A stretch of 64,000 bases of DNA from Flavobacterium limi (GTDB lineage Bacteria > Bacteroidota > Bacteroidia > Flavobacteriales > Flavobacteriaceae), in the NCBI RefSeq assembly GCF_010645075.1, contig NZ_JAADZV010000001.1:1034933-1098932 (forward strand), in the 5' to 3' direction. Position numbers and translations under genes: made by a program. Every line of letters starts with the position of its first letter. Position 1 is the first letter of the stretch. The notes beneath the pieces were generated by a model. The model searched no databases. It was not told the origin of the DNA and was given only the letters and a program-made list of their open reading frames with translations. Positions 1-8,385 of this stretch are shown here, piece after piece.

Positions 1-1
1 A

Positions 2-1195
2 CTGCCATTTGCTGTTAATTTCTGGATGTTTGCCTTGTTGAGTTTCTTATTTGGAATGGTGGGTACCAGTTTTGCCGTCGGAGTAGCGTATACTTCGCTT
101 TGGTATCCAAAAGAATGGCAGGGACGCGCTCTTGGAATTTTCGGAATGGGAACTGCTGGAGCTTCGATTACACCTTTTATAGCACCAAGTTTACTAAAAC
201 ATTTTTCAGAATCAGATCCGGTGAACGGCTGGAAATACCTGCCTGTAATTTACGGATCTGCACTTTTGATTATGGGAATTGTTTTTATTCTTTTTTCGAA
301 AACAAAAAAAATAGAAGCAAAACCAAAATCGGTATCAGAACTTTTACAACCGCTTAAGGAAGTACGTGTGTGGCGTTTTGGAACTTATTATTTTTTACTG
401 TTTGGTTCTTTCGTATCATTTTCACAATGGCTGCTGCCTAATTTTATGAATGTGTATCATACGAGCTTAATTTTGGGAGGTTTGTTCACGACCTGTTTTA
501 GTCTGCCGGCAGGAGTAATTCGTGCGTTTGGCGGATTTTTATCAGATAAATTTGGTGCCCGAAAAGTAATGTATTGGGTATTGAGTTCTTCTGTCGTGTT
601 AAGTTTCTTGTTGTTGTTTCCTAAAATGGATATCACAACTACAGGGAGCGGCTTATTGGCGGGAAATGCAGGAACAGTAACAGAGGTATCTCCGTCAAAA
701 GTAGTTATTGGTGAAAATGAATATCCGATAAATCAAAAAGACGTTAAAGCATCACACAGTAATTTTTTTCCATCTAAAACCAGCTGGCAGGAAATTGTAG
801 TTGCCGAAAATCAAAAAGTGCAGAAAAAAGAACTGATTGCAGAAGGGATTACCCAAATTCATTTCGAAGCGAATATGTGGGTGTATTTGGCTTTGGTTAT
901 TTTAATAGGAGCGTGTTGGGGAATTGGTTCTGCAGCAGTTTACAAACATATTCCGGAATATTTCCCTGCTCAGGTAGGTGTAATTGGAGGAATGGTCGGA
1001 ATGATAGGCGGTTTGGGAGGATTTATAGGTCCAATCGTTTTTGGATACCTGCTTTCGTTTACCGGTTTCTGGACAAGTTCATGGCTTTTCATTTTTGCAT
1101 TATCAATCATTTGCCTGATTTGGATGCATAATGTTATTGTAAAAATGACTAGAGAGAAATTGCCTGAATTTGCTCAGGATATAGACCGAAAATAA
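2..1195 (+). CDS. narK: NarK-type nitrate/nitrite MFS transporter (5' partial)
   Basis: Inner-membrane major facilitator protein of the nitrate/nitrite porter family, importing nitrate for the reductase encoded downstream. The reading frame is open back to base 2, so the true start lies before the window; the first ATG inside is at 26 but is not the start. Visible family marks are the glycine-rich NNP motifs (GMGTAGASITPF early, GGMVGMIGGLGGFIGP near the C-terminus) and repeated hydrophobic helices. Between two helices there is a polar insert of about 75 residues (roughly residues 205-280 of the visible part) that probably forms an extra non-membrane domain. A gap of 215 bp separates it from the next gene, which may have its own promoter. 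Identification is strong; nitrate rather than nitrite as substrate is inferred from context. Confidence 0.9.
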   Translation: MPFAVNFWMFALLSFLFGMVGTSFAVGVAYTSLWYPKEWQGRALGIFGMGTAGASITPFIAPSLLKHFSESDPVNGWKYLPVIYGSALLIMGIVFILFSKTKKIEAKPKSVSELLQPLKEVRVWRFGTYYFLLFGSFVSFSQWLLPNFMNVYHTSLILGGLFTTCFSLPAGVIRAFGGFLSDKFGARKVMYWVLSSSVVLSFLLLFPKMDITTTGSGLLAGNAGTVTEVSPSKVVIGENEYPINQKDVKASHSNFFPSKTSWQEIVVAENQKVQKKELIAEGITQIHFEANMWVYLALVILIGACWGIGSAAVYKHIPEYFPAQVGVIGGMVGMIGGLGGFIGPIVFGYLLSFTGFWTSSWLFIFALSIICLIWMHNVIVKMTREKLPEFAQDIDRK

Positions 1196-1196
1196 T

Positions 1197-1334
1197 AAAC
1201 TAAGTATTTTTATAAGTAGAAAATAGCAGCAATTGCATTGTTTCTTGATTTGAAACATTCTAAATTAGTGACATTATAACATTTTTAAGTATTATTGTGT
1301 TTGAAAAATGTACTTAGGTATTTTTACTTAGTTT
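1197..1334. repeat. 10-bp inverted repeat in the gap after narK
   Basis: AAACTAAGTA at 1197-1206 and its exact reverse complement TACTTAGTTT at 1325-1334 bracket the AT-rich spacer between the transporter and the membrane subunit. A related ACTTAG sequence sits just inside the right arm. It may be a regulatory or terminating structure; the 118-bp separation makes a simple hairpin uncertain. Confidence 0.35.
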
Positions 1335-1410
1335 TTCTTTATTTACTTTTACTCCCGAAAAACTCTTTTAATTTAGAAAATGAAGGAGACAATATAAGTG
1401 TGTATTTAAT

Positions 1411-2469
1411 ATGATCAGGATGAAAAACAGGACTTTTAATACTAAAGCATTACTCATTGCTACATTACTTTCAGTATTTATGATTGTATTGGTTTTCTAT
1501 GGGTCAAGGAAATTGCAAAATTTTGATGCAGCATTGATTACCTATTTATTCGGAACTGTGTTTGCTTTTTTTGGTATTGTATACCGCTATACCGTATGGC
1601 TGCAAAGACCTCCAACATGGATTTATTTTAAAAGAGGAATTACCTTTTTATTCACGGGAAAAGTATTCTCTCATTTTTGGTTTGCGTCTAAAGAAACTAT
1701 AGAAAATATTGCTTTTCAGAAGTTTATTTATCCCAGAGGTAAATACCGCTGGATGGCGCATTTTATGATTGCAATAGGCTGTACATCTGCTTTTTTAATT
1801 ACGATTCCGCTTACGTTTGGATGGATTCATTTTACGATGGCTCCTAATTCTATTTCAGTTTATGAAGCTCACTTTTTTGGTTTCAAAGTAATGGATTTTG
1901 AACTGGATTCGATTATGGCGTTCCTGACTTTTCATGCCTTGAACTGGTCTTCTTATTTAGTTATTTTTGGATCGGTATATTATTTAAGAAGACGATTAAC
2001 GAATCCGGGATTAATTGCTACACAGACCTTTGAGGGAGATTTATTGCCGCTTATTCTATTGATTGCTATTTCAGTTACCGGATTGGGACTGACCTATTCC
2101 TATCAGTTTATGAAAGGTTTTGCTTTTGACTTTTTGGCAGTTTTGCACGCTGTAACGGTGATCATGTTTTTGATTTGGATTCCTTTCGGAAAGTTTTTTC
2201 ACATTATTCAGCGTCCCGCACAAATTGGTGCACATATTTATAATAAGGAAGGAAGAAAAAAAGGAATGGCAGTTTGTCCTCATACGGGAGAAGAATTTGC
2301 TACAAAACTTCATATTGATGATCTTAAGATAGTAACCAAAGAATTAGGTTTTGATTTTTCGATGCAAGACGGAGGTTCACACCTTGATTTAAGTCCCGAA
2401 GGCAAAAGATCCCGACTGGCTCAGGCACATTTAAGAGCAAGACAGGCCGGAGGAAATTTATTTGGATAA
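1411..2469 (+). CDS. NarI-like membrane electron-transfer protein of nitrate reductase locus
   Basis: A 352-residue integral membrane protein with about five or six hydrophobic helices (near residues 13-32, 42-60, 115-138, 170-192, 212-228 and 240-260) followed by a soluble C-terminal tail of about 80 residues. Histidines lie in or next to helices at H117, H175, H246 and H264, a pattern that fits a b-type haem quinol-oxidising subunit like NarI; that role is inference. It is followed 21 bp later by the molybdopterin reductase and then by Fe-S proteins, so it most likely passes electrons from the quinone pool to them. ATG at 1420 is an alternative start three codons in. An AGGAG sequence at 1384-1388 is too distant from either start to decide. 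Confidence 0.7.
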   Translation: MIRMKNRTFNTKALLIATLLSVFMIVLVFYGSRKLQNFDAALITYLFGTVFAFFGIVYRYTVWLQRPPTWIYFKRGITFLFTGKVFSHFWFASKETIENIAFQKFIYPRGKYRWMAHFMIAIGCTSAFLITIPLTFGWIHFTMAPNSISVYEAHFFGFKVMDFELDSIMAFLTFHALNWSSYLVIFGSVYYLRRRLTNPGLIATQTFEGDLLPLILLIAISVTGLGLTYSYQFMKGFAFDFLAVLHAVTVIMFLIWIPFGKFFHIIQRPAQIGAHIYNKEGRKKGMAVCPHTGEEFATKLHIDDLKIVTKELGFDFSMQDGGSHLDLSPEGKRSRLAQAHLRARQAGGNLFG

Positions 2470-2490
2470 ATTATAAAGAAAATATAAAAC

Positions 2491-4707
2491 ATGGCAAAAT
2501 TACCTGTTTCAGAAGAAAATATTGTTGCAATCTTTGGACCTCACAAAAATTACAGTCCAAAAGAAGGTTATGAAGGGAGGGACGAACCGGATGAACTGGT
2601 CAAGACCCATTGCTGTTTTTGCGGAATGCAATGCGGAATTCAATTATCCGTGAAAGAAAATAAAGTAGTAGGATTTGAACCGTGGATGGAATTTCCTTTC
2701 AACGAAGGCAGACTTTGTCCAAAAGGGGTTCAGCGTTATTTACAAAACAATCATCCCGACAGGCTTTTGAGTCCGTTAAAAAGAGTCGAAGGACAAGGAT
2801 TTGTACCAACTTCCTGGGATGATGCCATGGAGAAAACGGTTTCAGAAATAAAACGTATTCAGGAAACCTATGGCAATGATGCTTTTTCGATGCTGTCTGG
2901 AGTTTCATTGACCAATGAAAAAAGTTATCTCGTTGGGAAATTCGCCAGAGTTGCTTTAAAAACAAAGAATCTGGATTACAACGGACGTTTGTGTATGGTT
3001 AGTGCAGGAGCCGGAAATAAAAAAGCATTTGGACTAGACAGAGGCTCCAATAACTATTCTGATTTGGAATATGCTGAGGTGATTATTGTGGCCGGCGCCA
3101 ATATCAGCGAAACATTTCCAACCCTGACGCACTGGATCTGGAAAGCAAGGGACAGAGGCGCAAAACTGATTGTAATTGATCCAAGAATAATTCCGCTGGC
3201 AAGAACGGCAGATATCCATTTAGATGTTCGTCCTGGAACCGATTCGGCTTTGTACGGAGCCATGTTAAAATATCTGGCAGATCACGATATGCTGGACCAT
3301 GATTTTATAGACAATCATACTTCGGGATTTCAGGAAACTTTAGACGCTGTAAAAGACAATACACTCGAATGGGCGGAAGAAGTTACCGGAATAAAAAAAG
3401 AAAAAATACAGCAAGCAGCTGAATTATGGGGAAAAGCCAATACGAGTTTTTTGCTTCATGCAAGAGGAATCGAACATCATTCAAAAGGAGTAGATAACGT
3501 TTTGGGCTGTATCAATTTGGTTTTGGCAACCGGAAGAATCGGGAAACCTTACTGCGGTTATGCAACCATTACGGGACAGGGAAACGGTCAGGGAGGAAGA
3601 GAACACGGCCATAAATGTGATCAGTTACCGGGTAACAGAGATATCGAAAATCCGGAACACCGAAAATATATTTCAGAAGTTTGGGGAATTAACGAAAAAG
3701 ATTTACCCGGAAAAGGTTTGTCTGCTTATGAAATTATAGAAGCCATTCACAGGGGAGAAATCAAAGGTTTATTGTCCATTTGTTTCAATCCGCTGGTTTC
3801 TTTGCCGAACAGTAATTATGTTCGTGAAGCTTTGGAAAAACTGGAGTATTATGTTTGTATTGACTTTTTCTTAAACGAAACTGCCCGCCATGCCGATATT
3901 GTTTTAGCAGGTTCTTTACAGGAAGAAGAAGAAGGAACGACAACTTCTGCAGAAGGAAGAGTTATCCGTATCCGTCAGGCTGTAACGCCTCCGGGAGATG
4001 CCAGAACAGATACTTCTATTATTTTGGAAATTGCCAAACGTTTAGGCGTAAAAGATAAATTTACCTATGAAAACAGCGAAGCCATTTTTAACGAATTGCG
4101 TGTAGCATCAAAAGGCGGTACAGCTGATTACTACGGAATTACCTATAAAAAAGTAGAAGATAATATGGGTGTTTTTTGGCCATGCCCAAGCGAAGATCAC
4201 CCCGGAACGCCTCGTTTGTGGGAAGACCGAAAGTTTAAAACTCCTGATGGGAAAGCGCATTTTAATCCGGCACCGTATAAACTTCCGGGTGAAGTTACAG
4301 ATGAAGATTATCCGGTAATTTTAACAACGGGACGTGTGGTTTCGCAATATTTAAGCGGAACACAAACCCGTAGAATCGGAAAATTGGTAGATCAGTTTCC
4401 GGAACCTTTACTGGAAATTCATCCGAATATGGCTAAACAATACGGAATTAAGCAAAGAGAATTAGTCCGCGTTTCAACCAGAAGGGGAGAAGGCGTTTTT
4501 CCGGCTAATATTGTAGAAACCATTCGGGAAGATACCGTATTTATTCCGTACCACTGGTCCGGGAAAAAATCAGCAAATCAACTGACACCGGGAACACTGG
4601 ATCCAATTTCAAAAATACCTGAATTTAAAGTCTGTGCCTGTCATTTGGAACCGCTTAATGAAATTGCACCTCCATCGAGTGAATCAAAAGCCTACGCCAG
4701 TATTTAA
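2491..4707 (+). CDS. nasA: Molybdopterin nitrate reductase catalytic subunit
   Basis: A 738-residue member of the DMSO reductase superfamily, closest in layout to assimilatory (NasA/NasC/NarB) and Nap-type nitrate reductases: nitrate to nitrite. The N-terminus carries the 4Fe-4S ligands C41, C44, C48 and C76 (CxxCxxxC, then LCPKG), followed by the three molybdopterin domains and a C-terminal dinucleotide-binding domain ([18 protein letters not shown]). No signal peptide or Tat motif is seen, so it is cytoplasmic. It lacks the extra C-terminal 2Fe-2S or flavin domains of some NasA proteins; the separate Fe-S and Rieske genes downstream may replace them. Assignment to nitrate rests on the family plus the adjacent NarK; formate or another oxyanion as substrate cannot be excluded from sequence alone. 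Confidence 0.85.
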   Translation: MAKLPVSEENIVAIFGPHKNYSPKEGYEGRDEPDELVKTHCCFCGMQCGIQLSVKENKVVGFEPWMEFPFNEGRLCPKGVQRYLQNNHPDRLLSPLKRVEGQGFVPTSWDDAMEKTVSEIKRIQETYGNDAFSMLSGVSLTNEKSYLVGKFARVALKTKNLDYNGRLCMVSAGAGNKKAFGLDRGSNNYSDLEYAEVIIVAGANISETFPTLTHWIWKARDRGAKLIVIDPRIIPLARTADIHLDVRPGTDSALYGAMLKYLADHDMLDHDFIDNHTSGFQETLDAVKDNTLEWAEEVTGIKKEKIQQAAELWGKANTSFLLHARGIEHHSKGVDNVLGCINLVLATGRIGKPYCGYATITGQGNGQGGREHGHKCDQLPGNRDIENPEHRKYISEVWGINEKDLPGKGLSAYEIIEAIHRGEIKGLLSICFNPLVSLPNSNYVREALEKLEYYVCIDFFLNETARHADIVLAGSLQEEEEGTTTSAEGRVIRIRQAVTPPGDARTDTSIILEIAKRLGVKDKFTYENSEAIFNELRVASKGGTADYYGITYKKVEDNMGVFWPCPSEDHPGTPRLWEDRKFKTPDGKAHFNPAPYKLPGEVTDEDYPVILTTGRVVSQYLSGTQTRRIGKLVDQFPEPLLEIHPNMAKQYGIKQRELVRVSTRRGEGVFPANIVETIREDTVFIPYHWSGKKSANQLTPGTLDPISKIPEFKVCACHLEPLNEIAPPSSESKAYASI

Positions 4708-4725
4708 TCTATAAAAAGCGAATTA

Positions 4726-5295
4726 ATGAATTATACCAGTTTTAATACAAACGAAGAATTTTTTGTAGACATGCAGCGCTGCATTGGGTGTAAAGCATGC
4801 GAAATGGCTTGTGCAGAATGTGAGACTAACGGTCAGGAAACAATGATACATGTTAATTATGTAGACCGTGCGGCTACTGTGCAGACAACCGTTCAGGTAT
4901 GCATGCACTGTGAAGATCCTGTTTGTGCAAATGTCTGCCCGGCAGATGCAATTTCAAAAGATGAATTCGGAATCGTACATACAGCAAATACTGAAAGATG
5001 TATCGGATGTTCGAATTGTGTGATGGCTTGTCCTTTTGGTGTACCCAAAAAAGAAGAAAACTACGATTTGATGATGAAGTGTACCATGTGTTACGACAGA
5101 ACCAGTGTTGGTAAAAAACCAATGTGTGCTACTGTTTGTCCAAGTGGAGCTTTGTTCTATGGTACAAGAGATGAAATTCAGGAAATGCGTCCTAACAGTA
5201 CTCCGGTAAACAGTTTCATATTTGGAAAAGAAACAGTCAATACAAAGGTTAACATTATGATGCCTAAAGGAAGTACTGAACTGATAATTTATTAA
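4726..5295 (+). CDS. Four-cluster 4Fe-4S electron-transfer subunit (DmsB/NrfC-like)
   Basis: A 189-residue ferredoxin-like protein with four cysteine groups typical of DmsB/PhsB/NrfC subunits: [20 protein letters not shown] with a following [14 protein letters not shown] and CTMCYDRTS with a later CATVCP. Together these can hold four 4Fe-4S clusters and act as a wire between a membrane quinol oxidase and a molybdopterin enzyme. It starts 18 bp after the reductase gene and is 11 bp before the Rieske gene, so the genes are surely co-transcribed. No signal peptide is present, consistent with a cytoplasmic complex. Confidence 0.85.
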   Translation: MNYTSFNTNEEFFVDMQRCIGCKACEMACAECETNGQETMIHVNYVDRAATVQTTVQVCMHCEDPVCANVCPADAISKDEFGIVHTANTERCIGCSNCVMACPFGVPKKEENYDLMMKCTMCYDRTSVGKKPMCATVCPSGALFYGTRDEIQEMRPNSTPVNSFIFGKETVNTKVNIMMPKGSTELIIY

Positions 5296-5306
5296 AGATT
5301 GCACTC

Positions 5307-5822
5307 ATGTCTAAAGAAGATAATTTAAACAAAAACTGGAAAAAAGACTTTCCCATTGAGAAACAGCTGGCAACAAGTGTAAGCCGGCGTGACTTTGCAA
5401 AATTCCTGACTTTGGTTTCGGGTGGACTAATGGTAGGCAGCGGTTTAGTTGCCGCTAAAGCTTATATTTACCCTAAAGAAGAAGTTGAAGGAGAACATTT
5501 TGTATGCAAGAAAGAAGAAGTCCCTGTAGGAGGAACGCGTGCTTTTGTAATTGAAGGCAGTACAATTCCGTATATATTGATTCACTTGGAAAATGGTGAA
5601 TTTAAAGCGTATGAGCAAAAATGTACCCATCTTTCCTGCTCTGTTTTTTACAAACCCGGAACCGGAATAATTCACTGTCCTTGTCATGAAGGCTCTTTTG
5701 ATGCCAAAACAGGGGATGTTCTTGCAGGTCCTCCGCCAAGAGCTTTGCCAGGTCTGGATGTGTTTTTCAAGGATAGTGATGTCTATGTAAGAGCTGTCGT
5801 TCAGCAAGAAAATCCGGTATAA
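5307..5822 (+). CDS. Rieske 2Fe-2S protein with Tat-like N-terminus
   Basis: A 171-residue Rieske protein. Cluster ligands are C106-x-H108 in CTHLSC and C124-x-x-H127 in CPCHEGSF, with C111 and C126 placed as the usual stabilising disulfide pair. A twin-arginine motif (SRRDFAKFL, residues 26-34) precedes a hydrophobic helix at about 33-52, so the Rieske domain is probably exported and membrane-anchored, as in quinol:cytochrome c complexes. That topology is puzzling beside a cytoplasmic reductase. It may feed electrons from the quinol site of the NarI-like protein, or be a cytoplasmic domain on a reverse anchor. It lies 11 bp after the Fe-S subunit. Confidence 0.85.
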   Translation: MSKEDNLNKNWKKDFPIEKQLATSVSRRDFAKFLTLVSGGLMVGSGLVAAKAYIYPKEEVEGEHFVCKKEEVPVGGTRAFVIEGSTIPYILIHLENGEFKAYEQKCTHLSCSVFYKPGTGIIHCPCHEGSFDAKTGDVLAGPPPRALPGLDVFFKDSDVYVRAVVQQENPV

Positions 5823-5842
5823 ATCATTAAAATAAATCAGTT

Positions 5843-6088
5843 ATGAGTAATTTTAGAAGAAGTCAGAACCAATCCAATCCGAATAAGCTAAACGCGATTC
5901 TTTCGTCGCTGATTTTTATATTAATCCTGAATGTAAGTATTCAGATCTGGCTGTTGTATGCGGCATTAAACAATGCTTTAGATAACAATAAAGAAATTCT
6001 TATTCCTGCCTTTATTGCTTCTTTAATATTGTTTTTGATTGGCTTTAGCTGGCTGTATTATTTGCCGAAAGGGAATTTTAAAAAATGA
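5843..6088 (+). CDS. Small two-helix membrane protein of nitrate locus (probably DUF6755)
   Basis: An 81-residue protein with two hydrophobic helices (about 17-42 and 52-74) and basic ends. Position, 20 bp after the Rieske gene, suggests a small subunit or assembly partner of the membrane electron-transfer complex. I recall similar sequences under the label DUF6755 in flavobacterial nitrate loci, but cannot confirm this here. No catalytic residues are visible. Confidence 0.65.
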   Translation: MSNFRRSQNQSNPNKLNAILSSLIFILILNVSIQIWLLYAALNNALDNNKEILIPAFIASLILFLIGFSWLYYLPKGNFKK

Positions 6089-6119
6089 TCCGTACTAAAT
6101 CAAAATTTTAAAACAATTA

Positions 6120-7148
6120 ATGATGAGCTTAAATTCTATTTATAACAAAAAAAAGATTGCTTTTTTCTCTACCCAGCCGTACGATAAAGCATTCTTCAAT
6201 AAATACAATGATGAATTTAGCTATGAGTTGGATTATTTTGAAACCCAGCTGAATCCGCAAACGGTAATACTGATCGAAAACGCAGCAATTGTATGTGTTT
6301 TTGTGAATGATATTGTCAATGAAGAAGTGATCAGACAATTGGCAGAAAAAGGCGTAAAAATTATTGCATTGCGCTGTGCCGGTTTTAATAATGTCGATTT
6401 AGAAGCTGCAAAAAAATACAATCTAAAAGTCTGCAGGGTTCCTGCCTATTCACCTCAGGCAGTTGCCGAACATGCTATGGCAATGATTTTAACTTTAAAC
6501 CGAAAAACACATAAAGCTTACAATCGTGTTCGCGAGCAAAATTTCTCCCTAAACGGACTATTAGGTTTCGATTTATTCGGAAAAACAATCGGAATCATCG
6601 GAACCGGAAATATCGGTAAAGCTTTCGCTAAAATTGCCTTAGGTTTTGGCTGTAAAGTGATGGCGTATGATATTGTAGAAAATGATGAAATGATCAAAGA
6701 CGGAGTCTCCTTTGTAACTTTAGAAGAGATTTTCAAAACGAGTGATATTATTTCACTGCATTGTCCCCTGAATGATCAGACCAAACATGTAATCAATAAA
6801 GATTCAATCAATTTGATGAAAGAAAGCGTTATGATTATCAATACAAGTCGTGGCGGATTAATTGAAACGGCTTGTGTCATTGAAGGTTTGAAACAAGGAA
6901 AAATCGGTTATCTCGGAATCGATGTCTACGAACAGGAAGAAAAGCTGTTTTTCAGGGATTTATCAGACGATATTATTCAGGATGATGCGATTCAAAGGTT
7001 AATGAGTTTTCCAAACGTTTTAGTTACAGCGCATCAGGCCTTTTTTACCAACGAAGCTTTAACGCAGATTGCTTTGGTTACTTTTAATAATATAAAATCT
7101 TTATTGACGCAGAATAATATTGAAAATAAAGCTGCATTATTGGTTTAA
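6120..7148 (+). CDS. ldhA: D-lactate dehydrogenase (2-hydroxyacid dehydrogenase)
   Basis: A 342-residue NAD-dependent D-2-hydroxyacid dehydrogenase of the LdhA type, reducing pyruvate to D-lactate. Visible marks are the Rossmann motif GIIGTGNIGKAFA, the substrate-side motif RCAGFNNVD, the catalytic arginine in NTSRGGLIE, the glutamate region GIDVYEQEE and the catalytic histidine in VTAHQAFFT. Two consecutive ATG codons occur (6120, 6123). It follows the nitrate genes by 31 bp on the same strand, so it could be read through from them; a link between nitrate or oxygen limitation and fermentation would be sensible but is inference. Confidence 0.88.
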   Translation: MMSLNSIYNKKKIAFFSTQPYDKAFFNKYNDEFSYELDYFETQLNPQTVILIENAAIVCVFVNDIVNEEVIRQLAEKGVKIIALRCAGFNNVDLEAAKKYNLKVCRVPAYSPQAVAEHAMAMILTLNRKTHKAYNRVREQNFSLNGLLGFDLFGKTIGIIGTGNIGKAFAKIALGFGCKVMAYDIVENDEMIKDGVSFVTLEEIFKTSDIISLHCPLNDQTKHVINKDSINLMKESVMIINTSRGGLIETACVIEGLKQGKIGYLGIDVYEQEEKLFFRDLSDDIIQDDAIQRLMSFPNVLVTAHQAFFTNEALTQIALVTFNNIKSLLTQNNIENKAALLV

Positions 7149-7164
7149 GATTAATTTACGGTAG

Positions 7165-7197
7165 AAACCTAACAGGTTTTTAAAACCTGTTAGGTTT
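7165..7197. terminator. Perfect 16-bp inverted repeat after ldhA
   Basis: AAACCTAACAGGTTTT and its exact reverse complement are separated by a single T. The arms end in T/A runs, so it could terminate transcription in either direction, but the 1-nt loop means the RNA stem would open at its tip. Very similar AACCTAACAGGTT palindromes are, from memory, scattered through flavobacterial genomes, so it may equally be a dispersed REP-like element. A degenerate relative lies at 7853-7886. Confidence 0.6.
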
Positions 7198-7243
7198 AGC
7201 ATGTCGGATATTTTTCGTATCTTAATGATTTAAAATACAAATC

Positions 7244-7843
7244 ATGAAAAGTAAAATTTTAATAATATTATCAGTACTGGGATTGTTTTCCTGCCAGAAA
7301 AAAGAAGAAACCAGCAAAAATATAATCAAAGCAATTGTTCAGGATACCTTATCCAAAACAATCGGCGGTACTGCGGATGTAAGTGATGCTCCGCCAAAAG
7401 AAGATGAAACAGCCGAACTAATTCGCAAACAATTGCAAATTTTATTAAAGCAGGATTTACCGGCAATGACAAAAGAAGACCGCTATTTTTACTACGAAGC
7501 TTTTGATTTAAATAATGATCAGAAAGACGAATATTTCGTAGGTTTCTCCAATTCGTATTTCTGCGGAAGTGGCGGCTGTTCCGGTTATATTTTAAATAAT
7601 AATGGAAATTTGATCAATAAATTTACCGTAACTGATTTTCCAATTTATGTCACAACAACGCCCACGGAAAAGTTTTATGATTTGATCATGGAAAGCGGTG
7701 GGAAATTCCGTCATATAAAGTTTAAAAATGGAAAATACCCATCAAATCCTTCTGTTCAGCCCGAACACAATGGAGATTTTCCGAAAGGTAGTTCAAAGGT
7801 TTTGGATATTCAGGGGAAGAAATTGGAGCGGTATTCGTTTTAA
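7244..7843 (+). CDS. Lipoprotein of unknown function
   Basis: A 199-residue protein with a lipoprotein signal (hydrophobic residues 5-16, lipobox LFSC, then charged KKEE). I do not recognise the mature domain. Around residues 95-115 an acidic DLNNDQKDE stretch resembles an EF-hand-like or FG-GAP-like calcium loop, followed by a CGSGGCSGY pair of cysteines, and a beta-rich C-terminus. It stands alone between two palindromes and converges with the nuclease gene downstream. Confidence 0.7.
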   Translation: MKSKILIILSVLGLFSCQKKEETSKNIIKAIVQDTLSKTIGGTADVSDAPPKEDETAELIRKQLQILLKQDLPAMTKEDRYFYYEAFDLNNDQKDEYFVGFSNSYFCGSGGCSGYILNNNGNLINKFTVTDFPIYVTTTPTEKFYDLIMESGGKFRHIKFKNGKYPSNPSVQPEHNGDFPKGSSKVLDIQGKKLERYSF

Positions 7844-7852
7844 ATAAAAATA

Positions 7853-7886
7853 AAACCCGACAAGTTTTAAAAAATATGTTGGGTTT
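7853..7886. terminator. Bidirectional hairpin between convergent genes
   Basis: AAACCCGACA at 7853-7862 pairs with TGTTGGGTTT at 7877-7886 (one G-T pair), with a 14-nt AT loop. It sits between the stops of the lipoprotein (+) and the nuclease-like gene (-). It looks like a mutated copy of the palindrome at 7165-7197. Confidence 0.6.
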
Positions 7887-7890
7887 GAAA

Positions 7891-8385
7891 TTATTCGAAA
7901 GAAATATAATTACTTTCAATAAGATTTAGTTTGTACGAATCTTTAAATTCTTTTCTTTTTGTGGATTTACTTGCACTTACGATTCTTCTTTTACTTGGAA
8001 AACAAACTACGGCATTTAGGCTATAAGAATCAAAATTTATCAGTTTTGAATAATGCTTAAATGTGTTTTCTAACTGAGAATATGCATCTTTTCTGTGATT
8101 TGCCTGATTTCCTTTAGCAACTTTTACTTCCGTGAAAAAGACATCTTTATCATTACAAATTAGGTAATCACATTGACCGCCTTTGACCTTTTTCATAATG
8201 CAATCATCATTTTGAACAAAATAGCATTCAGTCTTTAATTTGTTTTCAATGTGTAAATGCCAAGAATCTTTTGATGTGACAAATAAAACGGTTTCAGCTT
8301 CAAAAACAAATGTATGTTTGTCCGTGATTGTTTTTAAACAACTGGCTTCAATATTAGGAAATGCTTCTTTAAGATGTTGAATCAT
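7891..8385 (-). CDS. PD-(D/E)XK-like nuclease partner of AAA ATPase
   Basis: A 164-residue protein. Residues about 70-105 hold a PD-(D/E)XK-like core: an Asp in GGQCDYLIC, a short turn, then Glu-x-Lys in FFTEVKVAKG, followed by a Gln-containing helix (AYSQLENTFKHY) where many such nucleases have their fourth motif. It has no signal peptide or membrane helix. Its ATG overlaps the stop of the upstream ATPase gene by 4 bp (ATGA), so the two are translationally coupled. ATPase plus small nuclease pairs are common in phage defence (Septu, Gabija and PARIS use the same logic), but I cannot match this pair to a named system. Function is inferred. Confidence 0.7.
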   Translation of the reverse strand: MIQHLKEAFPNIEASCLKTITDKHTFVFEAETVLFVTSKDSWHLHIENKLKTECYFVQNDDCIMKKVKGGQCDYLICNDKDVFFTEVKVAKGNQANHRKDAYSQLENTFKHYSKLINFDSYSLNAVVCFPSKRRIVSASKSTKRKEFKDSYKLNLIESNYISFE

